Under the pieces are notes generated by a model. The model saw only the letters and a program-made list of their open reading frames with translations. It was not told the DNA's origin and made no database searches. Below are positions 33,206-41,326 of a stretch of DNA of 64,000 nt, piece after piece. Location of the stretch: the NCBI GenBank assembly GCA_900318535.1, contig ONKU01000009.1, positions 1 to 64,000 of the forward strand, in the 5' to 3' direction. Position numbers and translations under genes: made by a program. Source of the stretch: an uncultured Prevotellaceae bacterium. Lineage in GTDB: Bacteria > Bacteroidota > Bacteroidia > Bacteroidales > Muribaculaceae. Each line of letters opens with the position of its first letter. Position 1 is the stretch's first letter.

Positions 33206-34448
33206 AAGGCTCGTACTGGTAGCCCAAGTCCTCGATGCAGTCGATGATGAGCTGGTCGGGGATGGAACCCTCGACCAGAGCGGTACCTTTGGCGAGATCT
33301 ACGGTTACTTTTTCCACTCCGGGCAGTGCGGCGAGGCCTTTCTCGACGTTGGCTTTGCAGTGGGCACACATCATGCCCTTGACTTTGAATTCTTTCATTG
33401 TTGCGGTTTTATTACGTTTGATTTGATAAGATTTCCAGTATTTCGCCCCCAGGGCCACAATAATCATGCCAATCAGGGCAACGCTGCACACGGTGTTGAG
33501 CCACGAGGCTCCGTGCATGCCGTGGTGCATCATGTGGCAGGGTAGGGCATTGATGAACGTCTCGCGCAGGCCTGGCAAGTAGTCCACCAGCACGCCGAAG
33601 CCGATGGCGCCGCCGATGATGGACAGCAGGTAGATGATGGTCGCCTTGCGCCCGAAGGTATTGTTCACGACAAACATCGACGCCATGTTGGCGGCAGGAC
33701 CGGCCATGAGCAGCACCAGTGCGCAACCGGGCGACATGCCCTTGAGCATGAGGGCAGCTGCAATGGGGATAGAACCCGTGGCGCACACATACATGGGCAC
33801 CGCCACCAGCACGATGATGAACATGTTGAGCAACGGCCAGCGGGCATAGGTCGAGAAAAAGTCGTCGGGCAGCAACACGGTAATCAACGTGGCTACCACC
33901 AAGCCGATGAGCAGCCAGCGACCGATGCTCTGCATCATGTCAAAGAAGCCGTATTTGAAGGTTTCCGCAACCTTGTTCCAAAAACCCTTGGGCAACTCGC
34001 TGAACTCGTAGTTGGCCTCGCTCTCCACATCGCCGAGGGCGCCTTTACGTTCCCAATGGCCGACGGCAAGGCCGCCGATGAGCGAGGTCACCAGCGCTGC
34101 AACGGGCCGCAGGATGGCAAAGGGCAAGCCCATCATCGAGTAGGTGGCCGCGATGCTGTCCACACCCGTCTGGGGCGTAGCGATGAGGAACGACGTGGAT
34201 GCGGCCCGCGAGGCGCCGCTGCGCCGCAGTGCTACCGCTGTGGGCAGCACGCCACAGGAACATAGCGGCAACGGAATGCCGAATGCTGCCGCCGTCGCTA
34301 CCGACCGCAGCCCAGTCCCAGCCAGATAACGGCTATAGATAGCCGACGGCACAAAGGCATGCAGTACACCGGCAATCAGGAAACCCAGCAGCAGGTAGGG
34401 CGACATGCCGTTCAACATCGACACAAATGCGTTTACATAGTCCATCAT
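33204..34448 (-). CDS. SO_0444-type Cu/Zn efflux permease fused to HMA domain
   Basis: 414-aa inner-membrane permease of the ArsP/SO_0444 group. About eight or more hydrophobic helices; metal-type motif GIPLPLCSCGVLPTAVALRR, and a second half with STYARWPLLNMFIIVLVAVPMYVCATGSIPIA. The last ~68 residues form a heavy-metal-associated domain (MKEFKVKGMMCAHCKANVEKGL, ligands CxxC) joined by a basic linker. Family role is copper/zinc export. A -7 element TAATTTTG (34457-34464, minus strand) lies only 8 nt before the start, so the transcript would have almost no leader. Confidence 0.88.
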   Translation of the reverse strand: MMDYVNAFVSMLNGMSPYLLLGFLIAGVLHAFVPSAIYSRYLAGTGLRSVATAAAFGIPLPLCSCGVLPTAVALRRSGASRAASTSFLIATPQTGVDSIAATYSMMGLPFAILRPVAALVTSLIGGLAVGHWERKGALGDVESEANYEFSELPKGFWNKVAETFKYGFFDMMQSIGRWLLIGLVVATLITVLLPDDFFSTYARWPLLNMFIIVLVAVPMYVCATGSIPIAAALMLKGMSPGCALVLLMAGPAANMASMFVVNNTFGRKATIIYLLSIIGGAIGFGVLVDYLPGLRETFINALPCHMMHHGMHGASWLNTVCSVALIGMIIVALGAKYWKSYQIKRNKTATMKEFKVKGMMCAHCKANVEKGLAALPGVEKVTVDLAKGTALVEGSIPDQLIIDCIEDLGYQYEP

Positions 34449-34456
34449 AACGATTG

Positions 34457-34464
34457 CAAAATTA
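34457..34464 (-). promoter_or_regulatory. -7 element for the permease gene
   Basis: The minus strand reads TAATTTTG, 8 nt before the start codon; no -33 match. Confidence 0.45.
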
Positions 34465-34537
34465 CCAATAATCTCGAATAAACTGAGGCCAGCCCATACA
34501 AAATAATGCAGTTTTTTTATAATTTAAGTCCAAACTG

Positions 34538-34568
34538 TTGCCCTGTTCGTTTTTTATGTCTAATTTTA
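34538..34568 (+). promoter_or_regulatory. Possible promoter of the ATPase/DUF4435-MATE operon
   Basis: TTG (34538-34540), 20 nt, TAATTTTA (34561-34568), one base from TAnnTTTG, 29 nt before the ATG at 34598. It argues against translation starting at the TTG itself or at ATG 34556. Confidence 0.4.
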
Positions 34569-34597
34569 CCCCACAAGAAACAAAACGACCATCAATT

Positions 34598-36190
34598 ATG
34601 GATATCAGACTACCAAAACGGATGGACGGCCATCAGCCTGACGTGCTGATCGAGTCCAGGCAGATTACCATCATCGGTACCAATGGCGCGGGCAAGAGCC
34701 GCTTTTGCTCGGCTCTGGTCGATGAACTGGGAGACAAGGCTTACCGCATCTCGGCCCTTAAAGCCCTGTTCCCGTCGCCTGTCAGCGCCAAGCCGTTGCC
34801 CGGCTCGATTGACGACCTGTTCAACCGCATGAATGAGGCGAATCCGCAGGTCAAAAACATTGCCGAGACCGAGTTTGACAAGCTGTTCTATGTCATGCTC
34901 AACGATGAGGTGCGTGAGTTGATGAACTTTAAGGCCCACAAGCTCATGGGTGAGCAGATGGAGTTCCCCAAGACCAAACTCGACATCACCGTCAAGAAAT
35001 GGCAGGAAGTGTTTCCCAAGAACAAGGTGCTGCGCGAGAACGGCAAGCTGATGTTTACCAGCATGGGCTATGAGGACAAATACCCGCTCATGGGATTGAG
35101 CGATGGCGAGAAATCGGTGCTGTACTACATCGGCGCTGTGCTCTACGCCATGCCCGATGCTGCCATCCTGGTCGATGACCCCGAGACGTTTATCCACAGC
35201 AGCATCATGCGCACCCTGTGGAACGTGCTGGAGCAGATGCGCCCCGATTGCACTTTCATCTATAACACCCACGATGTGTCGTTTGCCAGCTCGCGCATCG
35301 ACAACCAGTGCGTGTGGGTGAGGGAGTTTGATCCCGAGTCGATGGCGTGGGACTATGAGGTGATGACCAGCAGCCGCGATCTGGACAATGCGTTGCTCGA
35401 CCTGCTGGGCAGCCGCAAGCCCGTCCTGTTTATCGAGGGCGACGACAAGCACAGCATCGATTCCCGCCTCTATCCCTTGATTTTCCCCGAGTACACCATC
35501 AAGCCGCTGGGCAGCTGCAACAAGGTCATCGAGACGGTGCGCTCATTTGGCGACCTGCAGAGCTTCCATCAGCTGGAAAGTTGCGGTATCGTGGATCGTG
35601 ACCGTCGCAGCGAGCAGGAGGTGGAATACCTGCGCAAGAAGAATATCCTGGTCCCCGATGTCGCCGAGGTGGAGAACCTCTTTATGCTCGAGGGCGTCAT
35701 CCGTGCGGTGGCACTCCACAAGCACCGCAACCCCGACATCGTTTTCCCCAAGGTGAAAAAGCGCGTAGTCCTCATGTTTACCAAGGAACTCAAGCAGCAG
35801 GCCCTGCAGCACGTGCGGCATCGCGTGAAACGTGACGTGGAAATGCGCATCGACATGAAATTCACCAGCATCAATGCCCTGGAAAACCACATGGTGGAGC
35901 TGGTGAGCGAAATCAATCCGCGTGGACTGTATGACCAGTTGTGCCGCGAGTTCCACATCTATGAGGACAATAACGACTATGCCAGCATCCTGCGAGTGTA
36001 TAACCAGAAACAGATGCTCAACGACAGCAACGTCGCCACCCTGTGCGGCTTCAAGAGCAAGGACGACTACATCCGTGGTGTGCTCAACATCCTCAAGGGC
36101 AACAGCAACTATGCCAATGACATACGCCACGCCATCAAGGCCTGCTTCGGCCTCGAGGAAGCAACAGAAAATGAACAACCTGCAACTTAA
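34598..36190 (+). CDS. AAA/ABC-type ATPase fused to DUF4435 (PARIS-like)
   Basis: 530-aa cytosolic protein. ATPase half: Walker A ITIIGTNGAGKSRF (Lys33), ABC-type signature LSDGEKSVLYYIGA (167-171), Walker B ILVDDPETFIH (Asp193/Asp194, Glu196) and switch His225 in IYNTHDVSF. From ~275, a DUF4435/TOPRIM-like domain: VLFIEGDDKHSIDSRLYP (Glu280), CGIVDRDRRSEQE (Asp333, Asp335) and DVAEVENLFMLEGVI, then a helical C-terminus. DUF4435 is the AriB effector and an ABC-type ATPase is AriA in the PARIS anti-phage system; fused forms exist. No mobile-element signs surround it and codon use matches its neighbours, so a housekeeping role is possible. A MATE gene starts 8 bp after its stop. Confidence 0.8.
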   Translation: MDIRLPKRMDGHQPDVLIESRQITIIGTNGAGKSRFCSALVDELGDKAYRISALKALFPSPVSAKPLPGSIDDLFNRMNEANPQVKNIAETEFDKLFYVMLNDEVRELMNFKAHKLMGEQMEFPKTKLDITVKKWQEVFPKNKVLRENGKLMFTSMGYEDKYPLMGLSDGEKSVLYYIGAVLYAMPDAAILVDDPETFIHSSIMRTLWNVLEQMRPDCTFIYNTHDVSFASSRIDNQCVWVREFDPESMAWDYEVMTSSRDLDNALLDLLGSRKPVLFIEGDDKHSIDSRLYPLIFPEYTIKPLGSCNKVIETVRSFGDLQSFHQLESCGIVDRDRRSEQEVEYLRKKNILVPDVAEVENLFMLEGVIRAVALHKHRNPDIVFPKVKKRVVLMFTKELKQQALQHVRHRVKRDVEMRIDMKFTSINALENHMVELVSEINPRGLYDQLCREFHIYEDNNDYASILRVYNQKQMLNDSNVATLCGFKSKDDYIRGVLNILKGNSNYANDIRHAIKACFGLEEATENEQPAT

Positions 36191-36198
36191 TACCTCGC

Positions 36199-37557
36199 GT
36201 GAAAGATAACAAGGAAGCGACATTGGCACTGGGTACCCAGCCGGTGGGCAGACTGCTGTGGCAGTATGCCCTGCCGGGCGTGATAGCGATGACGGCGTCG
36301 TCGCTCTACAACATGGTGGACAGCATCTTCATCGGTCACGGTGTGGGCCCGATGGCGCTGGCCGCTCTGGGCATCTCGTTCCCGCTGATGAACATCGGCG
36401 CCGCCTTTGGTGCGGCAGTGGGCATCGGCGGCTCCACACTGATGTCGCTGCGTCTGGGGCAGCGCCAGTATGACAAGGCCAACAACGTCTTGGGCAACAT
36501 GGTCGCCCTGAACATCATCACCGGTCTGCTGGTGGGCATCGTCTCAATTATCTTTCTGGACCCCATCTTGACCTTCTTCGGCGCCAGCCCGCAGACGTTG
36601 CCTCATGCCCATGACTACATGTTCATCCTGTTGGTGGGCAATGTCGTGACGCACCTGTATCTGGGCCTGAATGCCGCCTTGCGTTCGGCGAGTAAGCCGC
36701 GAGCGGCGATGATAGCCACCATTGTCACGGTGGTGTTGAACACCATCCTCGACCCCATTTTCATCTGGCCGTTGCACATGGGCATCAAGGGTGCGGCCAT
36801 TGCCACCATATTGGCTCAGGTCATCGTCCTGTGCTGGCAGTTGTGGCAGTTTTCGCGGCAAAAGGAACTGCTGCACCTCGAGTGGCGCTTCCTCAAGCCT
36901 GCCCGTGCCATTGTCAAGGACATCGTGAGCATCGGCATCTCACCGTTCTCGATGCAGCTCACGGGTTGTGTGGTCGCCATCTTCATGAATAATGCCTTGA
37001 TGAAATTTGGCGGAGATCTGGCCGTGGGTGCATACAGCATCGCTAACCGTCTGGGCTTCATCTTCTTCATGGTCATTATGGGTATATGCCAGGGTTTCCA
37101 GCCCATCGCGGGCTATAACTACGGCGCGCGCAACATGGACCGCGTCAAGCAAGTGCTGCGCCTCACCATCATGGCCTCGGTCATTGCCATGACTGTCGGC
37201 TGGATAATCGGCGAACTGTTGCCTGGGCCATGTACGCGCCTGTTCACCGACGATGCCGACCTGCTTGCCATCTCCATCCGCGGTATCCGCATCAACATGC
37301 TCGTCTTCCCCGTCATCGGCTATCAGGCCGTGGTAACCAACTTCTTCCAGACCATCGGCAAGGTGCGCATCAGTATCTTCATGTCGCTCTCACGCCAGCT
37401 GCTGTTCCTGCTGCCCATGCTGCTGCTTTTCTCGTCAATCTGGGGCCTTGACGGCGTGTGGGCCTCGCTGCCTGCCAGCGACTTCGCCGCCTTCGTCGTC
37501 GCCGTCATCATCATGCAACGCTTCAAACTGCAGCACCACGAGAACCAAACAACCTAA
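36199..37557 (+). CDS. MATE-family efflux transporter
   Basis: 452-aa, 12-helix Na+ or H+ coupled multidrug/toxin exporter. Begins with GTG (MKDNKEATLALGTQPVGRLLWQYALPGVIAM), with family motifs SLYNMVDSIFIGHGVGPMALAALGI, GAAVGIGGSTLMSLRLGQ and, in the second half, GICQGFQPIAGYNYGARN. It starts 8 bp after the ATPase/DUF4435 stop and is probably co-transcribed with it. The substrate is unknown. Confidence 0.93.
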   Translation: MKDNKEATLALGTQPVGRLLWQYALPGVIAMTASSLYNMVDSIFIGHGVGPMALAALGISFPLMNIGAAFGAAVGIGGSTLMSLRLGQRQYDKANNVLGNMVALNIITGLLVGIVSIIFLDPILTFFGASPQTLPHAHDYMFILLVGNVVTHLYLGLNAALRSASKPRAAMIATIVTVVLNTILDPIFIWPLHMGIKGAAIATILAQVIVLCWQLWQFSRQKELLHLEWRFLKPARAIVKDIVSIGISPFSMQLTGCVVAIFMNNALMKFGGDLAVGAYSIANRLGFIFFMVIMGICQGFQPIAGYNYGARNMDRVKQVLRLTIMASVIAMTVGWIIGELLPGPCTRLFTDDADLLAISIRGIRINMLVFPVIGYQAVVTNFFQTIGKVRISIFMSLSRQLLFLLPMLLLFSSIWGLDGVWASLPASDFAAFVVAVIIMQRFKLQHHENQTT

Positions 37558-37569
37558 GCAACAACAAAT

Positions 37570-37732
37570 ACAATTCTACACTGGCATCGGCAAGCCCGAG
37601 GCCCTGCGGCATTCTCTTGCTGGCATGTGGTCCCGGCGCATCAACCGTGAGCATCGCCTCATTTACACGGTTGACGATAACCGCATCATTGTCCACATCC
37701 TGGCCATGCATTCACACTACGGCGAGAAATAA
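37570..37732 (+). pseudogene. Truncated YoeB/Txe toxin remnant
   Basis: The last ~49 codons match the C-terminal half of YoeB: GIGKPEALRHSLAGMWSRRI, NREHRLIYTVDDNRIIVHIL, ending HSHYGEK. Residues equivalent to E. coli YoeB Glu46, Arg59, Arg65, His83 and Tyr84 are present. The N-terminal ~38 residues are missing and no local start codon exists; the open frame upstream is only the shadow of the MATE gene. No YefM antitoxin gene is present. It looks like a decayed toxin-antitoxin module whose 5' part was lost. Confidence 0.8.
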
Positions 37733-37766
37733 TCTCAGTCACAAGAGAAGATATCGTCTTTTTTTG

Positions 37767-37774
37767 TAATTTTG
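37767..37774 (+). promoter_or_regulatory. -7 element for the GT2 gene
   Basis: TAATTTTG, 28 nt before the ATG at 37803; no TTG at the expected distance. Confidence 0.5.
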
Positions 37775-37802
37775 TGGTCTAATAGCAAAAGTCAGAATAG
37801 AG

Positions 37803-38798
37803 ATGCCTTATTTTTCAGTGATAGTGCCGGTGTATAACCGGCGTGACGAGGTGGAGGACCTCTTGAAAAGCCTCACCCTGCAAACCGACAAGGATTTTGA
37901 GATCATACTGGTGGAGGATGGCTCGACCGACCCGTGCGAGGACATCGCGCTGAGTTATGCCAGCCAGTTGGATCTGCGCTATTTCTATAAAGCCAACGAG
38001 GGGCGTTCCATTGCCCGCAACTACGGCTTGGAGCATGCCACCGGGCAATATTTCGTCTTCTTTGACAGTGACTGCGTCATCCCGCCCGACTACTTCAAGA
38101 CGCTGGGACGTGAGTTAGCCAACGACTATGTGCCGTGTTTCGGCGGTCCTGACGCTGCAAGCGACGAGTTTACCGACGTGCAGAAGGCCATTTCCTTCTC
38201 GATGACGTCGTTCCTGACCACCGGCGGCATCCGTGGCGGCAAGGTGCAGATGGAGAAATTTGTGCCCCGCTCGTTCAATATGGGTTATAGCCGCGAAGTA
38301 TATGAGAAAGTGGGCGGATTCCGCGAGATGTTCAGCGAGGACATCGACATGAGTACGCGCGTGCGCCAGGCCGGCTTCAACATCCGCTTGATACGTCCCG
38401 CCTTCGTCTATCACAAGCGCCGCACCAGCATCAGCAAGTTCGCACGTCAGACCTATGTCTTCGGCATGTCGCGCATCACCTTGAAACTGTTGTATCCCGA
38501 CAGTCTCAAGGCGGTTCATTGCCTGCCTGCCGTATTCCTCATCGGGTGCGTGCTGCTGCTCCTTCTCTCGTTGTGGAAATGGTGGTTCATTCTGCCCATC
38601 CTGCTCTATGCAGCCATGCTGTGGGTAGCCGCCCTGATAGAGACGCGCAACCTCAAAATCGCCTGCCTGTCTGTGGCTACTAGTTTCACGCAGTTGTGCA
38701 GCTATGGCTGGGGCTTCATCAAGGCTTATGTGTGGAAAATCCTGCTCAAGCACGGACGCGACATCAACGAGGAAGTGATGATGAGGAAGGGGAAGTGA
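37803..38798 (+). CDS. Membrane glycosyltransferase, family 2
   Basis: 331-aa GT2 (GT-A fold). N-terminal FSVIVPVYNRRDEVEDLL, nucleotide site VEDGSTDPCED, metal-binding DSD in FVFFDSDCVIPPDY, and later SEDIDMSTRVRQAGF (acceptor/base region ED). Two hydrophobic helices near the C-terminus (~240-280; CLPAVFLIGCVLLLLLSLW, ILPILLYAAMLWVAALI) anchor it in the inner membrane. No other glycan genes adjoin. It is followed by radC across a heptamer array. Confidence 0.9.
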   Translation: MPYFSVIVPVYNRRDEVEDLLKSLTLQTDKDFEIILVEDGSTDPCEDIALSYASQLDLRYFYKANEGRSIARNYGLEHATGQYFVFFDSDCVIPPDYFKTLGRELANDYVPCFGGPDAASDEFTDVQKAISFSMTSFLTTGGIRGGKVQMEKFVPRSFNMGYSREVYEKVGGFREMFSEDIDMSTRVRQAGFNIRLIRPAFVYHKRRTSISKFARQTYVFGMSRITLKLLYPDSLKAVHCLPAVFLIGCVLLLLLSLWKWWFILPILLYAAMLWVAALIETRNLKIACLSVATSFTQLCSYGWGFIKAYVWKILLKHGRDINEEVMMRKGK

Positions 38799-38818
38799 AA
38801 ATCGCACCCGATTTTCAC

Positions 38819-38855
38819 TGATTAGTGATTAGAGATTAGTGGTTGGTGAGTGTTG
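38819..38855 (+). repeat. Heptamer array before radC
   Basis: In-phase units TGATTAG, TGATTAG, AGATTAG, TGGTTGG, TGAGTGT, then TG and the ATG at 38856. The unit differs from the AAACTAR type but has the same length, and the array ends at the start codon. Confidence 0.75.
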
Positions 38856-39581
38856 ATGGAGGAGAAAGAAAATAGCAAGTTGGCGGGGTCGCGTAACATC
38901 AAGGATACCGTCCCCGAGGAGGACCGCCCGCGCGAGAAGGCCAAGAAGCACGGCTTCGGGAGCCTCTCCACGGCCGAACTGCTGGCCATCCTGCTTAGGG
39001 TGGGCACGCCTGGCGAGTCGGTCGTTGACCTGTGCCAGCGCATCCTGCGGGACAACGACGACAAGCTCTACCTCATCGCCCGCAAGGGCATCAACAACCT
39101 GGTGAAGAACTACCACGGCATTGGCGAGGTCAAGGCCATCGAAATCTTAGCCGCCCTGGAACTGGCGCGCCGCTACCAGCAGGAGGAATTCCAGGAGCGT
39201 TTCAGGATTACGAGCAGTGACGATGCTTACCAGTACCTGCGCACCCGCATGGAGCACCTTGACCACGAGGAAATGATGGTGGTACTGCTCAACCACGCCA
39301 AGCAGGTCGAGGAGTGCGTCCGTGTCAGTAGCGGTGGCACGGCGATGACGGTTGCCGACATCAAAATGATCCTGCGGCCAGCCATCGAGCGCCTGTCGTC
39401 GGGCATCATCCTGGCGCATAACCATCCCAGCGACAATCCCAACCCCAGCACGCAGGACGATCGCCTTACCGAGCGCGTGCACCAGGCATGCAAGGTCATG
39501 GACATCCAGCTGGTGGACCACATCATCGTGTGCCGCGGTGGCCGATACTACAGCTACAACGACCACGGCCGCCTGCTGTAA
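38856..39581 (+). CDS. radC: RadC-family JAMM protein
   Basis: 241-aa protein with an N-terminal helix-hairpin-helix part (LSTAELLAILLRVGTPGESVVDLC; GIGEVKAIEILAALELARR) and a C-terminal JAMM/MPN+ metalloprotease-like domain with ligands in ILAHNHPSDNPNPSTQDDRLT (HxH and D). Despite the name, a repair role was withdrawn for E. coli RadC and the true function is unclear. ATG at 38856 is chosen over upstream in-frame GTG/TTG codons. Confidence 0.93.
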   Translation: MEEKENSKLAGSRNIKDTVPEEDRPREKAKKHGFGSLSTAELLAILLRVGTPGESVVDLCQRILRDNDDKLYLIARKGINNLVKNYHGIGEVKAIEILAALELARRYQQEEFQERFRITSSDDAYQYLRTRMEHLDHEEMMVVLLNHAKQVEECVRVSSGGTAMTVADIKMILRPAIERLSSGIILAHNHPSDNPNPSTQDDRLTERVHQACKVMDIQLVDHIIVCRGGRYYSYNDHGRLL

Positions 39582-39619
39582 AAACCAAATTCAATAACAA
39601 TATTAAAAAGATTATCTCT

Positions 39620-40465
39620 ATGAGACTTTTGAAATTGATGATACTCGCAGCTGTTGCCTTGATGGCTGTCATGTCATGTACACCTAAGAAAGGAACGTCC
39701 AAGAAAGAGTCGTCTAAGGTGCTGGTATTGTATTACTCCCTGACGTCGAACACCAAGAACGTGGCAACCGAAATTGCCAAACGTCTCGATGCCGACATCG
39801 AAGAGATTGCCCTTGTGGAGCCCTATGACACCGCGTTCCAGGCAACGATTGACCGTTGCAAGGCTGACCGCGAGAAAGGCATCCTGCCCGAAATTAAACC
39901 CTTGAAGTCAAATGTCGCCGATTATGACTGGATTTTCATCGGCTATCCCATCTGGTTCGGCACTTATGCGCCTCCCATTGCCTCCTTGCTGGAGAAAGTG
40001 GACCTGAGCGACAAGTGGGTGGTGCCGTTCTGCACCTTCGGCAGCGGCGGACTGGAGTCGAGCGCAAAGGACTTGGCCGAGAAACAGCCCAAGGCCAAAG
40101 TGATGCCCGGTTACGGCGTGCGCGCCGCTCGCATGGATGCCATGCCCAAGGAGCTTGAAGTGTTCCTGAAGGCTATAGGTCAAATTGAGGGAATTGTCTT
40201 CATGCCCGCGGATTTTCCCGAACAGCATCCCGTCAGTGCCGAAGAGGCAGCCATCTTTGATGCCGCCGTCAACGGCTACCCGATGCTCAATGCCAAGGCT
40301 AAAACCGTTGCATCGCGTACCATCATCGATGGCACAGAATACCTGTTCACCGCGATGGACCAGCCCCGGGGCGACAAGGCTGACATGCCCCCTGCCAGCG
40401 AAATCAAGGTATATGTCACGGTCGAGAAAGGCAAGACTCCTGAATTTACCAAGGTAGTCAGGTGA
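39620..40465 (+). CDS. Exported flavodoxin-like lipoprotein
   Basis: 281-aa protein with a lipoprotein signal (MRLLKLMILAAVALMAVMSC; lipobox AVMSC), so predicted to be anchored outside the cytoplasm. A flavodoxin fold follows: FMN-phosphate loop VLVLYYSLTSNTKNVATEIAKRL, then DWIFIGYPIWFGTYAPPIASLLEK and PFCTFGSGGLESSAKDL. The last ~90 residues (FMPADFPEQHPVSAEEAAIF...) are an extra region of unknown role. Flavodoxins are normally cytosolic; an exported version suggests extracytoplasmic electron transfer or flavin binding (inference). Single gene with its own terminator. Confidence 0.85.
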   Translation: MRLLKLMILAAVALMAVMSCTPKKGTSKKESSKVLVLYYSLTSNTKNVATEIAKRLDADIEEIALVEPYDTAFQATIDRCKADREKGILPEIKPLKSNVADYDWIFIGYPIWFGTYAPPIASLLEKVDLSDKWVVPFCTFGSGGLESSAKDLAEKQPKAKVMPGYGVRAARMDAMPKELEVFLKAIGQIEGIVFMPADFPEQHPVSAEEAAIFDAAVNGYPMLNAKAKTVASRTIIDGTEYLFTAMDQPRGDKADMPPASEIKVYVTVEKGKTPEFTKVVR

Positions 40466-40528
40466 CAGCAATCCTCCCTGATTAAAATGCCTGTTACGGC
40501 TCTTGCGAGTCTTGATTTTACGAAATTG

Positions 40529-40568
40529 CGACATGCGGTGACTTGATTGTCCGTATGTCGTTTTTTTT
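40529..40568 (+). terminator. Terminator after the flavodoxin gene
   Basis: CGACATGCGG (40529-40538) pairs with CCGTATGTCG (40551-40560), one G-U pair, 12-nt loop, directly followed by T8. The cmk -7 element begins four bases further on. Confidence 0.9.
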
Positions 40569-40571
40569 ATA

Positions 40572-40579
40572 TACCTTTG
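40572..40579 (+). promoter_or_regulatory. -7 element for the cmk-ispH operon
   Basis: TACCTTTG, 30 nt before the cmk ATG at 40610. A TTG at 40547-40549 is 22 nt away, longer than ideal. Confidence 0.5.
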
Positions 40580-40609
40580 TGGCAGATAATCAACATTAAA
40601 CACGAAACA

Positions 40610-41311
40610 ATGACACTGAAAAAGATTACCATTGCCATTGACGGACACTCGTCGACGGGCAAGAGCACAATGGCCAAGGCGCTGGCAAAGCGCATTGGCT
40701 ACGCCTATGTGGACACGGGCGCCATGTACCGTGCCGTGACACTGTTTGCCCTGCGCAACAAGCTCATCAGGCGCGGCAAGGTGGACGAGCCCGCCCTCAA
40801 AGAGCACCTGAAACGCGGTGACATCGCCATTACCTTCCGCCCCACCAAGGAGGGCAAGAGCGTGACCGTGCTCAACGGCAAGAACGTGGAGCGTTACATC
40901 CGCTCGATGCGCGTGAGCAACGTGGTGAGCATCATTGCCGCCATCGGCTTTGTGCGCAAGGCGATGGTCAAGCAGCAGCAGGCCATGGGCAAGGACAAGG
41001 GTCTGGTGATGGACGGCCGTGACATCGGTACGGTGGTCTTCCCGGATGCCGAGATGAAGGTGTTTGCCACGGCAAGCGCCGAGGTGCGCGCTCAGCGCCG
41101 CTTTGACGAGCTGCGTGCCAAGGGCGACACCACCACGACATTTGACGAGGTGCTGGCCAACGTCACCGAGCGTGACCGCATCGACAGCACCCGCAAGGAG
41201 AGTCCCCTGCGCCAGGCCGACGACGCCGTGGTGCTCGACAACTCGCACATGACCCTCGAGGAGCAGGACGAGTGGCTGTACAACCTCTACCTCGCCCGTG
41301 CCAAAAACTAG
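40610..41311 (+). CDS. cmk: Cytidylate kinase
   Basis: (d)CMP kinase, 233 aa. P-loop [20 protein letters not shown], the signature [37 protein letters not shown] (CMP binding) and LID region [23 protein letters not shown] at 40610 is preferred over an upstream in-frame ATG at 40547 that lies within the terminator loop. The stop codon TAG at 41309-41311 is part of the first heptamer unit leading to ispH. Confidence 0.96.
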   Translation: MTLKKITIAIDGHSSTGKSTMAKALAKRIGYAYVDTGAMYRAVTLFALRNKLIRRGKVDEPALKEHLKRGDIAITFRPTKEGKSVTVLNGKNVERYIRSMRVSNVVSIIAAIGFVRKAMVKQQQAMGKDKGLVMDGRDIGTVVFPDAEMKVFATASAEVRAQRRFDELRAKGDTTTTFDEVLANVTERDRIDSTRKESPLRQADDAVVLDNSHMTLEEQDEWLYNLYLARAKN

Positions 41312-41326
41312 AAACTAGAAACTAAG
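41305..41326 (+). repeat. Heptamer array across the cmk/ispH junction
   Basis: AAACTAG, AAACTAG, AAACTAA, then G before the GTG at 41327. Bases 41302-41327 are identical to 9268-9293. Confidence 0.9.

Noticed and set aside
37448..37732. Full-length toxin gene starting at 37448
   Set aside because: The first ~40 codons are an out-of-frame reading of the MATE gene and match no YoeB sequence; only the C-terminal part is real.
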